From: an uncultured Bacilli bacterium | GTDB lineage: Bacteria > Bacillota_I > Bacilli_A > RF39 > UBA660 | Assembly: GCA_934086185.1 (NCBI GenBank) | Contig: CAKOHW010000003.1 | Location: forward strand, 1 to 64,000 | DNA length: 64,000 nucleotides | Reading direction: 5' to 3' | Part shown: positions 49,816 to 60,097 of the stretch, piece after piece | Numbering within the stretch: the first letter of the stretch is position 1 | Layout: each line of letters begins with the position of its first letter | Notes under the pieces: model-generated | Database searches by the model: none | What the model was told of the DNA's origin: nothing | Seen by the model: only the letters and a program-made list of their open reading frames with translations | Translations under genes and position numbers: made by a program

Positions 49816-50904
49816 ATGAGTAGCTATATTGATGTAATAAAAATCGCAATAATATGTTTTCCACTTATTGCGTTTTTTATTAGTATTCCATTTGTATTAA
49901 TAGAATATCATAAATTTGGTTCTATATCTTTTTTAAAAACTTTGATTATTTATTCTTTTGTACTTTATTTAATGTGTGCATATTTTTTAGTAATAATGCC
50001 TTTACCTAAAATTAGTGAAGTTGCTAAACTTACTATACCTAGAGTGCAGTTAATACCTTTTAAATTTATTTATGATTTTATTTCTAATACTTCACTTGTT
50101 ATTACTAATATTCATACATATTTAAATGCATTAAAAGAATCTTATTTTTATGTTCCTGTTTATAATATATTTTTAACATTACCATTTGGAATATATTTAA
50201 GATATTATTTTAAATGTAGTTTTAAGAAGACTATTTTGTATACATTTTTATTAAGTTTATTTTTTGAGTTAACACAATTAAGTGGTTTATATTTTATTTA
50301 TCCTCGTGGATATAGATTGTTTGATGTTGATGATTTAATATTGAATACTTTGGGTGGAATAGTAGGATATTTAGTATCTTTACCGATTATAAAAATATTA
50401 CCTGATAGAGATAAAATTAATTTAGTTTCTTTAGAAAAAGGCAAAATAATAAGTGGTTTTAGAAGAAGTACAATGATGATATTAGATATAAGTTTGTTAA
50501 CAATATTATTTATTATATTTAATAGTTTTATACATTATAAATATTTGTTTTATATATTAGTAATTGTATATTATATGATAATTCCAATATTTATTGATGG
50601 CTCTACAATTGGTCAAAGATTTTTAAATATTAAAGTAACTGATTATTATAATAAGAATAATTATTTTAGGTTATTTTTAAGAAGAATAGTATTTTTATTT
50701 GAATATTTTTTAATACCATTTGTTTGTTATTATATTATTATAAATATTCATTTAGATAGTATTTTTAAAGATTTTGTTATTATTATATTTGGTATTTTTA
50801 TTATATTATTTTATTTTGTGAATTTTATTAAATATGTATTTAGTAAGAAAGATATGTTTTTTGAGAAAGTTAGTAAAACTAAATTAGTTAGTACAATAAA
50901 ATAA
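49816..50904 (+). CDS. VanZ-like / RDD membrane fusion protein
   Basis: The N half (residues ~1-190) is VanZ-like: several helices with IMPLPKI..., VQLIPFKFI and ELTQLSG..YPRGYRLFDVDDLILNTLGGIVGY (the R-x-F-D-V-D-D-L-x-x-N-T-x-G motif). The C half (~215-360) is RDD-like, with MMILDISLLTILF and a GQRFLNIKV motif. Such fusions occur in Firmicutes; VanZ relatives affect glycopeptide tolerance, but the function here is unknown. 362 residues; GGTATT-poor SD (GATGTGG). Monocistronic. Confidence 0.8.
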   Translation: MSSYIDVIKIAIICFPLIAFFISIPFVLIEYHKFGSISFLKTLIIYSFVLYLMCAYFLVIMPLPKISEVAKLTIPRVQLIPFKFIYDFISNTSLVITNIHTYLNALKESYFYVPVYNIFLTLPFGIYLRYYFKCSFKKTILYTFLLSLFFELTQLSGLYFIYPRGYRLFDVDDLILNTLGGIVGYLVSLPIIKILPDRDKINLVSLEKGKIISGFRRSTMMILDISLLTILFIIFNSFIHYKYLFYILVIVYYMIIPIFIDGSTIGQRFLNIKVTDYYNKNNYFRLFLRRIVFLFEYFLIPFVCYYIIINIHLDSIFKDFVIIIFGIFIILFYFVNFIKYVFSKKDMFFEKVSKTKLVSTIK

Positions 50905-51011
50905 GAAGAAATATTTTCACTTTGACTCTTTTTTCTAGTTTTATATTAGCATAAAAATGATTATTTTCTTGATAAATTCATATAAATATTATAATATATA
51001 CTCGTGATATT

Positions 51012-52346
51012 ATGAAAAAGAGTTTAGATTTTTTGAAACAATTAAATATTAAAGATGAAGCTATAGTTGTTGCATGTTCTGGGGGACCTGATTCTATGGC
51101 TCTTTTACATATACTAAAAAATAATAATTATAAAGTTATTTGTGCTCATGTTCATCATAATTTAAGAATAGAAAGTGATTATGAATATGAATTTGTTAAA
51201 AGATATTGTTTAGATAATAATATACCTTTTGAAGGTATGAAAATAGAAAGTTATACAAATAATAAATTTAGTGAAAATGAAGCGAGAAAGAAACGTTATG
51301 ATTTTTTCTTTAAAGTAATGGATAAATATAATAGTAAGTTTTTAGCTACTGCTCATCATGGAGATGACTTAGTAGAAACTATAATTATGAGATTAATTAG
51401 AGGTAGTAATTTAAGTGGCTATAAAGGTTTTAGTAAGATTAGTAATTATAATAACTATACAATTATTAGACCGTTGATTTTTTATACTAAGAGTGATATT
51501 CAAAAGTATGTTAGTGATAATAATTTAAAATGTGTTTATGATAAAAGTAATGATAGTAAAAAATATACTAGAAATAGAATAAGATTAGATATTTTACCGG
51601 TATTAAAAAAAGAGAATAGTTTAGTTAATGAAAAATTTTTGGATTTTAGTGAAGAAATGAATGAAGTAAATAATTTTGTTAATAATATAGTAAATTCACA
51701 GTTTATTAAATGTTATAAGAATAATAAGCTAAATTTAGATTTATTTATTAGTTTAGATAATTATATTAAGAAAAAAATTATAGAGAGAATACTTTATGAA
51801 ATATATAATAATAATATTAGTATTATAAATAAAAATCATGTTAATAATATAATTAGTTTAATTAGTAGTGATAATAAGTATATTAATTTACCTAATGGTT
51901 TAGTTGTAAAGAAAGAGTATGGTTATTTAGAGTTTTGCTTTGAAAATAAGATGATTTCGAATGATTATGAATATGTTTTAAATAATTATATATATGTTGA
52001 TAATTATGGTGTTATTAAATTGATTGATGATATAAATGAAAAAAGTAATTATGTTATTAAACTTAATAGTAAAGATTTATGTATGCCTTTAATTGTTAGA
52101 AATAAAAAAGATAGTGATGTTATTCTAGTAAAGAATATGAATGGAAGTAAGAAAGTAAGTAGAATTTTTATTGATGAAAAAGTTAGTAAAGATTTGAGAA
52201 AGGGTTATCCTATATTGTGTGATAGTAATGGTACTATATTATGGATACCTGGAGTAAAGAAGAGTAAATTTGATTGTTATAACAAAGATAATTATGATAT
52301 AATAGTTAAGTACATAAAAAAAGGAGAATATTATGAAGAAAAATAA
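51012..52346 (+). CDS. tilS: tRNA(Ile)-lysidine synthetase
   Basis: Modifies C34 of tRNA-Ile(CAU) to lysidine so it reads AUA; essential, and AUA is very common in this genome. The PP-loop VVACSGGPDSMALLHIL is near residue 19, with HVHHNLR and ATAHHGDDLVETIIMRLIRGS following; the C-terminal domain is more divergent. 444 residues. TATAAT at 50990-50995 and CGTGAT are just upstream. It overlaps ftsH by 14 bases; hpt, usually between them, is missing. Confidence 0.94.
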   Translation: MKKSLDFLKQLNIKDEAIVVACSGGPDSMALLHILKNNNYKVICAHVHHNLRIESDYEYEFVKRYCLDNNIPFEGMKIESYTNNKFSENEARKKRYDFFFKVMDKYNSKFLATAHHGDDLVETIIMRLIRGSNLSGYKGFSKISNYNNYTIIRPLIFYTKSDIQKYVSDNNLKCVYDKSNDSKKYTRNRIRLDILPVLKKENSLVNEKFLDFSEEMNEVNNFVNNIVNSQFIKCYKNNKLNLDLFISLDNYIKKKIIERILYEIYNNNISIINKNHVNNIISLISSDNKYINLPNGLVVKKEYGYLEFCFENKMISNDYEYVLNNYIYVDNYGVIKLIDDINEKSNYVIKLNSKDLCMPLIVRNKKDSDVILVKNMNGSKKVSRIFIDEKVSKDLRKGYPILCDSNGTILWIPGVKKSKFDCYNKDNYDIIVKYIKKGEYYEEK

Positions 52347-54219
52347 TGTAACAAAACAATCTATGCCTTATTTAGTATTAATTTTGGTTATATTAGGTAC
52401 TTTAGTTTTTTATAATATTGGACAAACTAAAGTTAATAAGTTAACTTATGATGAATTAATTACTGAGTTAAGTAAAGATAAAGTAAATAAAATTGAAGTA
52501 ACTCCAAAGAGTAATGCTGGAGTATATTATATTACAGGTACTTTAAAAGATTATTCTAAGAATGAAGAATTTAGAGTAAATGTTCCATTAAGTGAATCTG
52601 TAATTGATAGAATATTATCTTATGCAGATAATAATGAATTTGAAGTAGTGACAAATACTAATCCTGAAAATAGTAGTTTAGTTACTATATTAGTAAATGT
52701 TGTACCATTTGTTTTATTGATTGCTGCTACATTTTATTTATTTTCTAAAATATCTGGTGGAAATAAGAATTCAATGGATTTTGGAAAGAGTAGAGCTAAG
52801 TTAAGTGAAGATGGTGGTAGAGTAAGATTTACTGATGTTGCTGGATTAAATGAAGAAAAAGAAGAAGTTGCTGAATTAATAGACTTCTTAAAGAATCCTA
52901 AAAAATTTCAAAAATTAGGTGCTAGAATTCCTAAAGGAGTTTTATTAGTAGGTCCTCCAGGAACAGGTAAAACATTACTTGCAAAAGCAGTTGCTGGGGA
53001 AGCAAATGTTCCATTTTATTTTATAAGTGGTTCTGATTTTGTTGAACTATTTGTTGGTGTTGGGGCAAGCCGTGTTAGAGATATGTTTAAACAAGCAAAA
53101 CAATCTGCACCTTGTTTAATATTTATAGATGAAATAGATGCTGTTGGACGTCAAAGAGGTACTGGTTTAGGTGGAGGTCATGATGAACGTGAACAAACAT
53201 TAAATCAATTATTAACTGAAATGGATGGTTTTGGAGCTAATGAAGGTATTATAATTATTGCTGCAACAAATAGACCTGATGTTTTAGATCCAGCTCTTTT
53301 AAGACCTGGTAGATTTGATAGACAAGTTACTGTAAGTTTACCTGATCAAAAAGAAAGAGAAGCAATCTTAAATGTTCATGCTAAAGATAAAGTATTTGAT
53401 GAAACTGTTAATTTAGAAAATTTATCAAAGAGAACACCTGGATTTAGCGGTGCTGATTTGGAAAACTTATTAAATGAATCTGCTTTATTAGCAGTTAGAA
53501 GAAATAAGAAAGCAATTGGTATGGATGAAATAGATGAAGCTACTGATAGAGTTCTTATGGGACCTGCTAAAACTAGTAGAAAAATTACTGATAAAGAAAA
53601 GAAATTAGTTTCACTTCATGAAGCTGGTCATGCTGTAATTGGTTTAAAATTGGAAGATGCAAATGAAGTTCATAAAATAACAATTATTCCACGTGGCATG
53701 GCTGGTGGTTATACTATGATGTTACCTAAGGAAGAGAAAATTGCGATAGCAACTAAGAGTGAATTGTTAGCAAGTATAACTGGGTTATTAGGTGGACGTG
53801 TAAGTGAAGAGTTGTATTTTGGTGAAATATCTACTGGAGCAAGTGATGATTTTTCTAAGGCTACTAAAATCGCACGTAGTATGGTTACTGAATATGGTAT
53901 GAGTGATTTAGGACCTGTACAACTTGAACATAAAGAAGAAGGCGTATTCTTAGGAAGAGATTATAATAAGACTAGAAATTTCTCAGATGCTGTCGCATTA
54001 GAAATTGATGAAGAAGTAAGAAAAATAGTTAATGAATGTTATAAGAAAGCTACTAAGATATTAAAAGAAAATAAAGATTTAGTTATGTTATTAAGTGATA
54101 CTTTAATTGAAAAGGAAACTATAACAAAAGAAGAAATAGAAGAATTAGTTAAGACTGGAAAATTATCTAGTAAAGAAACTAAAGATACAAAAAAAGAAGA
54201 AACTAAGGATGAAAAATAG
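52333..54219 (+). CDS. ftsH: ATP-dependent zinc metalloprotease FtsH
   Basis: Membrane-bound AAA+ protease for quality control. Two N-terminal membrane helices ([33 protein letters not shown] region) flank a small extracellular domain. The AAA core follows, with Walker A GPPGTGKT near residue 207, [12 protein letters not shown] and the arginine-finger region RPGRFDRQ. The zinc site is HEAGH near residue 429. 628 residues, with a Lys/Glu-rich tail. AAAGGAG is 8 bases upstream. Confidence 0.97.
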   Translation: MKKNNVTKQSMPYLVLILVILGTLVFYNIGQTKVNKLTYDELITELSKDKVNKIEVTPKSNAGVYYITGTLKDYSKNEEFRVNVPLSESVIDRILSYADNNEFEVVTNTNPENSSLVTILVNVVPFVLLIAATFYLFSKISGGNKNSMDFGKSRAKLSEDGGRVRFTDVAGLNEEKEEVAELIDFLKNPKKFQKLGARIPKGVLLVGPPGTGKTLLAKAVAGEANVPFYFISGSDFVELFVGVGASRVRDMFKQAKQSAPCLIFIDEIDAVGRQRGTGLGGGHDEREQTLNQLLTEMDGFGANEGIIIIAATNRPDVLDPALLRPGRFDRQVTVSLPDQKEREAILNVHAKDKVFDETVNLENLSKRTPGFSGADLENLLNESALLAVRRNKKAIGMDEIDEATDRVLMGPAKTSRKITDKEKKLVSLHEAGHAVIGLKLEDANEVHKITIIPRGMAGGYTMMLPKEEKIAIATKSELLASITGLLGGRVSEELYFGEISTGASDDFSKATKIARSMVTEYGMSDLGPVQLEHKEEGVFLGRDYNKTRNFSDAVALEIDEEVRKIVNECYKKATKILKENKDLVMLLSDTLIEKETITKEEIEELVKTGKLSSKETKDTKKEETKDEK

Positions 54220-54232
54220 TTTCTTCTTTTTG
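54195..54232. terminator. Terminator overlapping the ftsH end
   Basis: AGAAGAAACT (54195-54204) pairs with AGTTTCTTCT (54218-54227), followed by T's. The convergent minus-strand gene ends at 54233, so it may work both ways. Confidence 0.75.
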
Positions 54233-54769
54233 TTATATATTTTTAATTATTTTTTTTAATTCGTCTATATTGTGTGCTATTTTAAAATAGTTATAAATTG
54301 ATTTGTTGTTAAAATTTCTTTCTATTAAATCATCTATCAATTTTAAAGTAGTATCAAAATGATGATTTTCATCATATAATATTAACATTTTATTTATATC
54401 GTTACTTCTAATTTCTTCTAAGTATGCAAAGAATTCTGAGATTGTTCCAGTTCCCCCTGGTAAACATATTATTATGTCAGCATCATTAAATATATTTTTC
54501 TTTAAATCAAATGTAGTATCACATATTGTATGAGTTGCATTAGGTAAATTCTTTATATCTTCTTCATACTTTTTTGTTGTGTAACCATTAATTTTTTTGT
54601 TATTTTCCTTAAATGTATTATAGCATTGTCCCATTATTGATATGGAACATGAACCCCAATTTAGTTCTGAATTCTTTATTTTAACTAGGTAATCCAGTAA
54701 ATTTTGTGAACTTTCTTTGTATTTTTCATCTATTGTGTCATTTGAAGATGAACATATTGTTATTTTCAT
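54233..54769 (-). CDS. LOG-family / TIGR00730-like Rossmann protein
   Basis: 178 residues with the diagnostic PGGTGTISEFFAYLEE (PGGxGTxxE) near residue 103, preceded by DADIIICLP. The family includes cytokinin riboside 5'-monophosphate phosphoribohydrolases and nucleotide-binding relatives. The start of the protein (MKITICSSSND) matches the CxS first strand of the fold. ATG 54769 follows GGAGGA; the longer reading adds an unlikely hydrophobic stretch. The substrate is unknown. Confidence 0.82.
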   Translation of the reverse strand: MKITICSSSNDTIDEKYKESSQNLLDYLVKIKNSELNWGSCSISIMGQCYNTFKENNKKINGYTTKKYEEDIKNLPNATHTICDTTFDLKKNIFNDADIIICLPGGTGTISEFFAYLEEIRSNDINKMLILYDENHHFDTTLKLIDDLIERNFNNKSIYNYFKIAHNIDELKKIIKNI

Positions 54770-54920
54770 ATATATTCCTCCTATATTTATTATAATAAAA
54801 TAAATTAACCAATTAAAGTATTTTTGGTAATTTTTCAAATTTTAAAAAAACATTTAGACAATTATATATATATATGATAAAATTAAGTATGTATAAGAAG
54901 TAGAAAAAGGCAGTGATAAC

Positions 54921-55706
54921 ATGACAAAAATAATATCTTTAGTAAATCAAAAAGGTGGTGTTGGTAAAACAACATCAAGTATAAATTTATCTGCATCTTT
55001 AGGAAAATTAGGTAAAAAAACACTTTTAATAGATTTAGATCCTCAAGGTAATGCAACTACAGGTCTTGGAATTAACAAGGGAGAAATAGCTTGTAGTGTA
55101 TATGATGTTTTGAGTGAAAAATGTGATATTAAGAAAGCTATTATAAAAACTAAATTTTCTAATTTATCTGTTTTACCAGCAACAATTAATTTAGCTGGAA
55201 TTGATATTGAATTAGTAGAAAAGGCTTACGAAGATAATAATTTTAAGAAAAATGAACAATTAAAAAAAGCATTGAGTGAAGTTGAAAGCAAATATGATTA
55301 TATAATTATTGATTGTCCACCTTCACTTGGACTTTTAACAACTAATGCATTAGTTAGTAGTGATTCAGTTATTATACCTGTACAATGTGAATTTTTTGCT
55401 TTGGAAGGTATTACTCAATTATTAAACACAATTATAATGACACAAACTAGATTAAATCCTAGTTTAAAAATAGAGGGTGTATTGCTTACATTATTGGACT
55501 CAAGAACAGTATTAGGTTTAGAAGTAGTAGAAGAAGTAAGAAAATTTTTCAAGGAAAAAGTATTTAATACTATAATTCCTAGATTAATAAGATTAGTTGA
55601 AGCACCTAGTCATGGAGAACCTATTATTGAATATGATCCATTAAGTAGAGCAGCTGAAGCATATTTAAATTTGGCTAAGGAGGTCATATTAAGAGATGGA
55701 GAGTAA
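54921..55706 (+). CDS. parA: Chromosome-partitioning ATPase ParA (Soj)
   Basis: A deviant Walker ATPase that moves ParB-bound origins. VNQKGGVGKTTSSINLS (deviant Walker A with the signature Lys) is at residues 8-24; LLIDLDPQGNATTGLG and IIIDCPPSLGLLT follow. 261 residues. A possible promoter TAGACA-17-TAAAAT lies at 54855-54883. The 3' end overlaps parB by 11 bases. Chromosomal type, fitting a location near the origin. Confidence 0.95.
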   Translation: MTKIISLVNQKGGVGKTTSSINLSASLGKLGKKTLLIDLDPQGNATTGLGINKGEIACSVYDVLSEKCDIKKAIIKTKFSNLSVLPATINLAGIDIELVEKAYEDNNFKKNEQLKKALSEVESKYDYIIIDCPPSLGLLTTNALVSSDSVIIPVQCEFFALEGITQLLNTIIMTQTRLNPSLKIEGVLLTLLDSRTVLGLEVVEEVRKFFKEKVFNTIIPRLIRLVEAPSHGEPIIEYDPLSRAAEAYLNLAKEVILRDGE

Positions 55707-56595
55707 AAGAAAAGCTTTAGGTAAAGGTTTAGAACAATTATTTAATAGTGAGCCACTTAATTTTGATACTTTAAATAATTATGAAAAAGAAATAGTAGAA
55801 GTAGCAAGTAATAATGGTGGTATTGTTGAACTTGATATTAATGAAATTAGGAGTAATCCTCATCAACCTCGTGAATTTTTTGATGAAGAAGCTTTGAATG
55901 AATTAGCAGAATCAATTAAGGAACATGGGTTATTAGAACCAATTATTGTTAAAAAAAGTATTAAAGGTTATGATTTAGTTGCAGGTGAAAGACGTACTAA
56001 AGCTGCAAAGATAGCAGGTTTAGAGAAAATACCAGCAATAATAAAAGATTTTACAGATCAACAAATGATGGAAATTGCTTTGATTGAAAATATTCAAAGA
56101 GAAGATTTATCTCCTATTGAAGAAGCAAGAGCTTACAAAAATTACATAGATTCTACAGGGTATACTCAAGAAGAAGTTGCTAAAAAATTTGGAAAATCTA
56201 GAAGTTATATAACAAATTTATTAGGACTTTTATCACTTCCACAATATGTTCAAAAAGAAGTAATTAATGGTAGTATTAGTATGTCACATGCGAGAGTATT
56301 AAGTAAAATTGATGATATTGACATGGTAATTAATTTAGCACAAAAAGTTATTGAAGATGGTATTAGTGTTAGAGAACTTGAAACATTAAGTAGAGAAGAA
56401 GATGTTGTAAAGAAAAATAAAATAGTTAGAACTGTTGTTTTAAATCCTAGATTTAAAATATATGAATCTGTACTTAGAGATACTATAGGTACTAAAGTAC
56501 AAATATCAAAGAATAAAATTTCTATTCCATTTGATTCTGATAAAGATTTGGAAAGAATATTAGAAATTTTGAATATTGATGTAGAAGGTGAATAA
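55696..56595 (+). CDS. parB: Chromosome-partitioning protein ParB (Spo0J-type)
   Basis: CTP-dependent clamp loading at parS. An N-terminal ParA-interacting segment RKALGKGLEQLF is followed by the ParB core: IRSNPHQPREFFDEEAL, the CTPase motif GERRTKAAKIAGL, and LIENIQREDLSPIEEARAY; an HTH EEVAKKFGKSRSYITNLLGLL follows. The C-terminal dimerisation domain is short. 299 residues. It overlaps parA, and its stop overlaps the MscS start (TAATG). No parS palindrome was noticed in the window. Confidence 0.95.
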   Translation: MESKRKALGKGLEQLFNSEPLNFDTLNNYEKEIVEVASNNGGIVELDINEIRSNPHQPREFFDEEALNELAESIKEHGLLEPIIVKKSIKGYDLVAGERRTKAAKIAGLEKIPAIIKDFTDQQMMEIALIENIQREDLSPIEEARAYKNYIDSTGYTQEEVAKKFGKSRSYITNLLGLLSLPQYVQKEVINGSISMSHARVLSKIDDIDMVINLAQKVIEDGISVRELETLSREEDVVKKNKIVRTVVLNPRFKIYESVLRDTIGTKVQISKNKISIPFDSDKDLERILEILNIDVEGE

Positions 56596-57401
56596 TGGAA
56601 AATATATTTAAATTTATATGTTCTAAAGAAGTGATTGGTACTATTATAATTATTGTTTTAACATATATTGTATATAAAATATGTTATTCTATTATTGATA
56701 ATGCTACTATTAAGGGAAAAGATGAATTAGTTAAAAAACGTAGAAAAACATTTTTATTATTAGTTAAGAATACTATAAAATATATTTTGATTATTTTAAT
56801 GGTACTTGCTTTGTTAAGTTTGTATGGGTTTAATATAAATAGTTTGTTAGCCGGTTTGGGAATAGCAGGTGTAGTATTAGGTTTAGGATTACAAGATGCA
56901 TTAAAAGATATATTTAGTGGTATAAGTATTATATTTGATGATTATTTTGTAGTTGGTGATATAGTCGATTATGAAGGATTTGTTGGTACTATTATTGAAT
57001 TCGGTCTAAAAAGTACTAAGATTAGAAAATATACTGGAGAAGTTTTAATAGTTTCAAATAGAAGTATTAATAAAATTACAAATATTACGAAAGAAAAATC
57101 TACTGTTGATATAAAAATACCTACTGCTTATGAAGAAGATATTGTAAAAGTTGAAAAAGTTATTAATAAGATTATAAGTAAAGTTAAAATGGATAATAAA
57201 GATATTTTAGATATTAATTATTTAGGTGTAGAGAGTTTTAATGATTCTAGTATTGATTATTTAATACGTTTTACTTGTAAGAGAGGTACTCAATGGGATT
57301 TAAAAAGAGTAGTATTAAGAGAAATTAAACTCGCTTATGATAAGAATAATGTAAAAATACCTTATAATCAATTGGAGGTACATAATGGAGAAAAATTATA
57401 A
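56595..57401 (+). CDS. MscS-family mechanosensitive channel
   Basis: Three membrane helices. The pore-lining third helix is GFNINSLLAGLGIAGVVLGLGLQDALKDIFSGI, given here as a region near residues 75-110 with the Gly/Ala pattern of MscS TM3. A beta domain (VVGDIVDYEGFVGTIIEFGLKST) and a C-terminal alpha/beta domain follow. 268 residues, near E. coli MscS length. It starts on the parB stop, a linkage seen in Firmicutes (YyaF-region genes), and overlaps the DUF951 gene. Channel activity inferred from family. Confidence 0.9.
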   Translation: MENIFKFICSKEVIGTIIIIVLTYIVYKICYSIIDNATIKGKDELVKKRRKTFLLLVKNTIKYILIILMVLALLSLYGFNINSLLAGLGIAGVVLGLGLQDALKDIFSGISIIFDDYFVVGDIVDYEGFVGTIIEFGLKSTKIRKYTGEVLIVSNRSINKITNITKEKSTVDIKIPTAYEEDIVKVEKVINKIISKVKMDNKDILDINYLGVESFNDSSIDYLIRFTCKRGTQWDLKRVVLREIKLAYDKNNVKIPYNQLEVHNGEKL

Positions 57402-57585
57402 ACTTGGTGATAAAGTTGTTATGCAGAAAAAACATGCATGTCAAACTAATGAATGGATTATTACTAGAGTTGGTGTTGATGTAAAAATAAAATGTATACA
57501 TTGTAATAGAGAGATTATGCTTGATAGATTAGATTTTGAAAAAAAATTAAGGAGAATAATCAATGAAGAAAATAAAGAAAATTAG
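57385..57585 (+). CDS. DUF951 family protein
   Basis: 66 residues matching DUF951: GDKVVMQKKHACQTNEWIITRVGVDVKIKC, with conserved H-x-C (HAC), NEW, and C..C (KCIHCNR) that may bind zinc, followed by IMLDRLDF. In Bacillus the homologue YyzM lies between ychF and the parAB region; here it lies directly after MscS (17-base overlap) and before an AbgT transporter. GGAGGT is the SD. Function unknown. Confidence 0.85.
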   Translation: MEKNYKLGDKVVMQKKHACQTNEWIITRVGVDVKIKCIHCNREIMLDRLDFEKKLRRIINEENKEN

Positions 57586-59104
57586 AGATAAAGTAGTATT
57601 ACATCCTATAATGTCTTTTGTTATATTGATACTTATAACCATTAGTATAAGTGGAATATTATACTTGTTTGATATAACTGGAACTTATGGATCGGTTAAT
57701 ATTAAAACTACATCGTTAGATACTAATATGGTTGCTGTAGAGAATTTATTTAGTTTACGAGGATTAAAATATATATTTAGTAATACAGTTTCTAACTTTG
57801 CATCATTTACTCCACTAAGTATGTTATTAATTACATTACTTGGAATAGGTATAATGGATAAAACTGGTTTTTTAGATACATTATTTTATGTGTTAACTCA
57901 TAAATTAAGAAAAAATGTTGTAACGTTTATATTAACTTTTGTTTGTATTATATCTAGTATAGGTGGAGATTTATCATATATTGTTTTAATTCCTTTGTCA
58001 GCATTATTATTTAAATATGGTAAGAGACATCCGCAAGCTGGTGTAATAACTGCTTTTGCTGCTATTAGTTGTGGTATAGGTATAAATTTATTTATTAATT
58101 CAGTAGATTCATCTTTGTTAACTTATACACAAGATGCAGCAAATTTACTTAAGTCTGGTTATATAGTTAAAACTACTAGTTTCTTTATAATTATGTTAGT
58201 TGCTATTATAGTATTATCATTTATAATTACTAATATTACTGAAAAGAATATTATACCTAGATTAGGTAAGTATGAAATAGAAGAAGATGAAGAAGAAAAA
58301 TATGTTACTAAAAAGGAAAGAAAATCTTTATATATTTCTTTAATTGTTGGTGCTATATATGTAATTATATTTGTTTATAATATTATACCTGGGTTACCTT
58401 TTAGTGGGAATCTATTAGATTATACACAAAAATTATATATTGATAAATTGTTTGGTTATAATTCATTCTTTAATTCAGGATTTGTATTTGTTATAACTAT
58501 ATTATTCTTTATTTTAGGATTAACTTATGGTATAGCAACTAAGAATATAAAAAATCAAAGAGATGTTTGTGATGATTTAAGTCATTCACTTGATAATATG
58601 GGAAGTGTTTTAGTATTAATATTTTTTGCTAGTACATTTATATCTATATTAAAATATTCTAATATAGGAAGTTTATTTACGTCTTGGTTAGCTAAATTGA
58701 TTTCAGCTACATCATTTTCTGGTATACCACTTATATTACTAGTTTTTGTTGTTTCAATTATATCAACATTTTTGTTACCATCAAGTGTGTATAGATGGGC
58801 AATATTAAGTCCGGTTGTAGTGCCTATTATGATGAATGCTGGTATTTCAGCAGAATTTGCACAAGTTATATTTAGAGCTGGAGAATCTGTTAGTTATTGT
58901 CTAACTCCAGTAATGGCTTATTTTGTTATTTATTTAGCATATATGCAATTATATAATCAAGATAGAAAAGGTACAGGCTTATTTAGTTCCTTAAAATATA
59001 TGATACCTTATTCAGTCGGGACTTTCTTGATGTGGATAGTTATAATTATTGTTTGGTATTTAGTTGCTATTCCATTAGGTATAGGTGTTTCGCCTGTTAT
59101 GTAA
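57563..59104 (+). CDS. AbgT-family transporter
   Basis: A polytopic carrier of 513 residues and about 13 hydrophobic segments. The pattern FTPLSMLLITLLGIGIMDKTGFLDTL, the paired re-entrant regions IISSIGGDLSYIVLIPLSALLF and STFLLPSSVYRWAILSPVVVPIMMNAG, and SYCLTPVMAYFV fit AbgT transporters. E. coli AbgT imports p-aminobenzoyl-glutamate; others act as sulfonamide exporters. The substrate here is not determinable. It overlaps the DUF951 gene by 23 bases; AAGGAG is the SD. A terminator follows. Confidence 0.85.
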   Translation: MKKIKKIRDKVVLHPIMSFVILILITISISGILYLFDITGTYGSVNIKTTSLDTNMVAVENLFSLRGLKYIFSNTVSNFASFTPLSMLLITLLGIGIMDKTGFLDTLFYVLTHKLRKNVVTFILTFVCIISSIGGDLSYIVLIPLSALLFKYGKRHPQAGVITAFAAISCGIGINLFINSVDSSLLTYTQDAANLLKSGYIVKTTSFFIIMLVAIIVLSFIITNITEKNIIPRLGKYEIEEDEEEKYVTKKERKSLYISLIVGAIYVIIFVYNIIPGLPFSGNLLDYTQKLYIDKLFGYNSFFNSGFVFVITILFFILGLTYGIATKNIKNQRDVCDDLSHSLDNMGSVLVLIFFASTFISILKYSNIGSLFTSWLAKLISATSFSGIPLILLVFVVSIISTFLLPSSVYRWAILSPVVVPIMMNAGISAEFAQVIFRAGESVSYCLTPVMAYFVIYLAYMQLYNQDRKGTGLFSSLKYMIPYSVGTFLMWIVIIIVWYLVAIPLGIGVSPVM

Positions 59105-59131
59105 AGAAGTATGTAAATTTCTTCTTTTTTT
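59103..59131 (+). terminator. Rho-independent terminator
   Basis: AAAGAAG (59103-59109) pairs with CTTCTTT (59121-59127), followed by T's; begins in the stop codon. Confidence 0.65.
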
Positions 59132-59185
59132 GTTACTTTTTAATAAAATAATGATATATTAGTTCATACAAAAGGGAGTGATATA

Positions 59186-60043
59186 GTGTTAAAACTGGTA
59201 GATGATATAATGGGTGTTAATTTTAGTAATAGTTATTTTAATTTGATTTTAGTTACTATTTTGACATTATTGTTAAGAAAAGTTGTATTGTATTTTATAC
59301 AAAAAATTGTAGTTAGAATAGATAATAATAAGTTACAATTTAAGTTATTACAATTTTTGAAAGTTGTAGTTAACTTAAGTGAAGTTTTGGTATTATATTT
59401 ATTATGGGAGAAAAATATAAAGAATATTGTTACTATTATTAGTTTGGTTTCTGCTGCTATAACATTATCTTTAAAAGATTTTATATTTAATTTTTTTGCT
59501 AGTTTATATATTAAATTTAGTCAAGTATTTAAAGTTGAAGATAGAATAGAAATTAATGGTTATAAAGGTGATGTAGTTAATATTGGTGCTTTTTCATTTG
59601 AATTATTAGAAATAAGTGAAGAATATGGTAATCAAAGTACTGGTATTATTTTAACTTTACCTAGTTCTATAATATTTTCTTATCCTCTTAAAAATTTAAA
59701 TAAAGGTTTTAAATATATTTGGAATGAAATGGATATATGCATTAAATTAGATAGTGATGTAGAAATGGCTAAAAGTGTTATTTATAAAATTATAAATAAT
59801 ATTGATATATTAAAAAAGATACCTACTAATATGCAAAGAGAAATTAAAAATAATACTACATATAGAATGTATTTTAGTAAATATTCTCCAATAATATATA
59901 CAGATGTAAAAGATAAACATATTATTTTAGAATTAAGATATTTAGTAGATCCTAAAAAAGCAAGAGTTGTTAATTCTACGATTTGGAATAATTTACTTGA
60001 AGAATATAGAAATGGAAATATAAATCTTGTAAATGAAGAATAA
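59186..60043 (+). CDS. MscS-like channel protein, second paralog
   Basis: 285 residues. Three N-terminal helices; TM3-like region ITLSLKDFIFNFFASLYIKF replaces the Gly/Ala-rich pore helix with larger residues, unlike the paralog at 56595. The beta domain is present (FKVEDRIEINGYKGDVVNIGAFSFELLE). The pore composition suggests altered conductance or a non-channel role; that is inference. GTG start 59186 with GGGAG 7 bases upstream. Monocistronic. Confidence 0.75.
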   Translation: MLKLVDDIMGVNFSNSYFNLILVTILTLLLRKVVLYFIQKIVVRIDNNKLQFKLLQFLKVVVNLSEVLVLYLLWEKNIKNIVTIISLVSAAITLSLKDFIFNFFASLYIKFSQVFKVEDRIEINGYKGDVVNIGAFSFELLEISEEYGNQSTGIILTLPSSIIFSYPLKNLNKGFKYIWNEMDICIKLDSDVEMAKSVIYKIINNIDILKKIPTNMQREIKNNTTYRMYFSKYSPIIYTDVKDKHIILELRYLVDPKKARVVNSTIWNNLLEEYRNGNINLVNEE

Positions 60044-60097
60044 CTTATTAAATAGTTTTTCTTTTTTTATGATAAAATTATTTTAGAAGGTGAATTT

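Noticed and set aside
54841..56600. parS site near parAB
   Set aside because: No sequence resembling TGTTTCACGTGAAACA was noticed here or elsewhere in the window.
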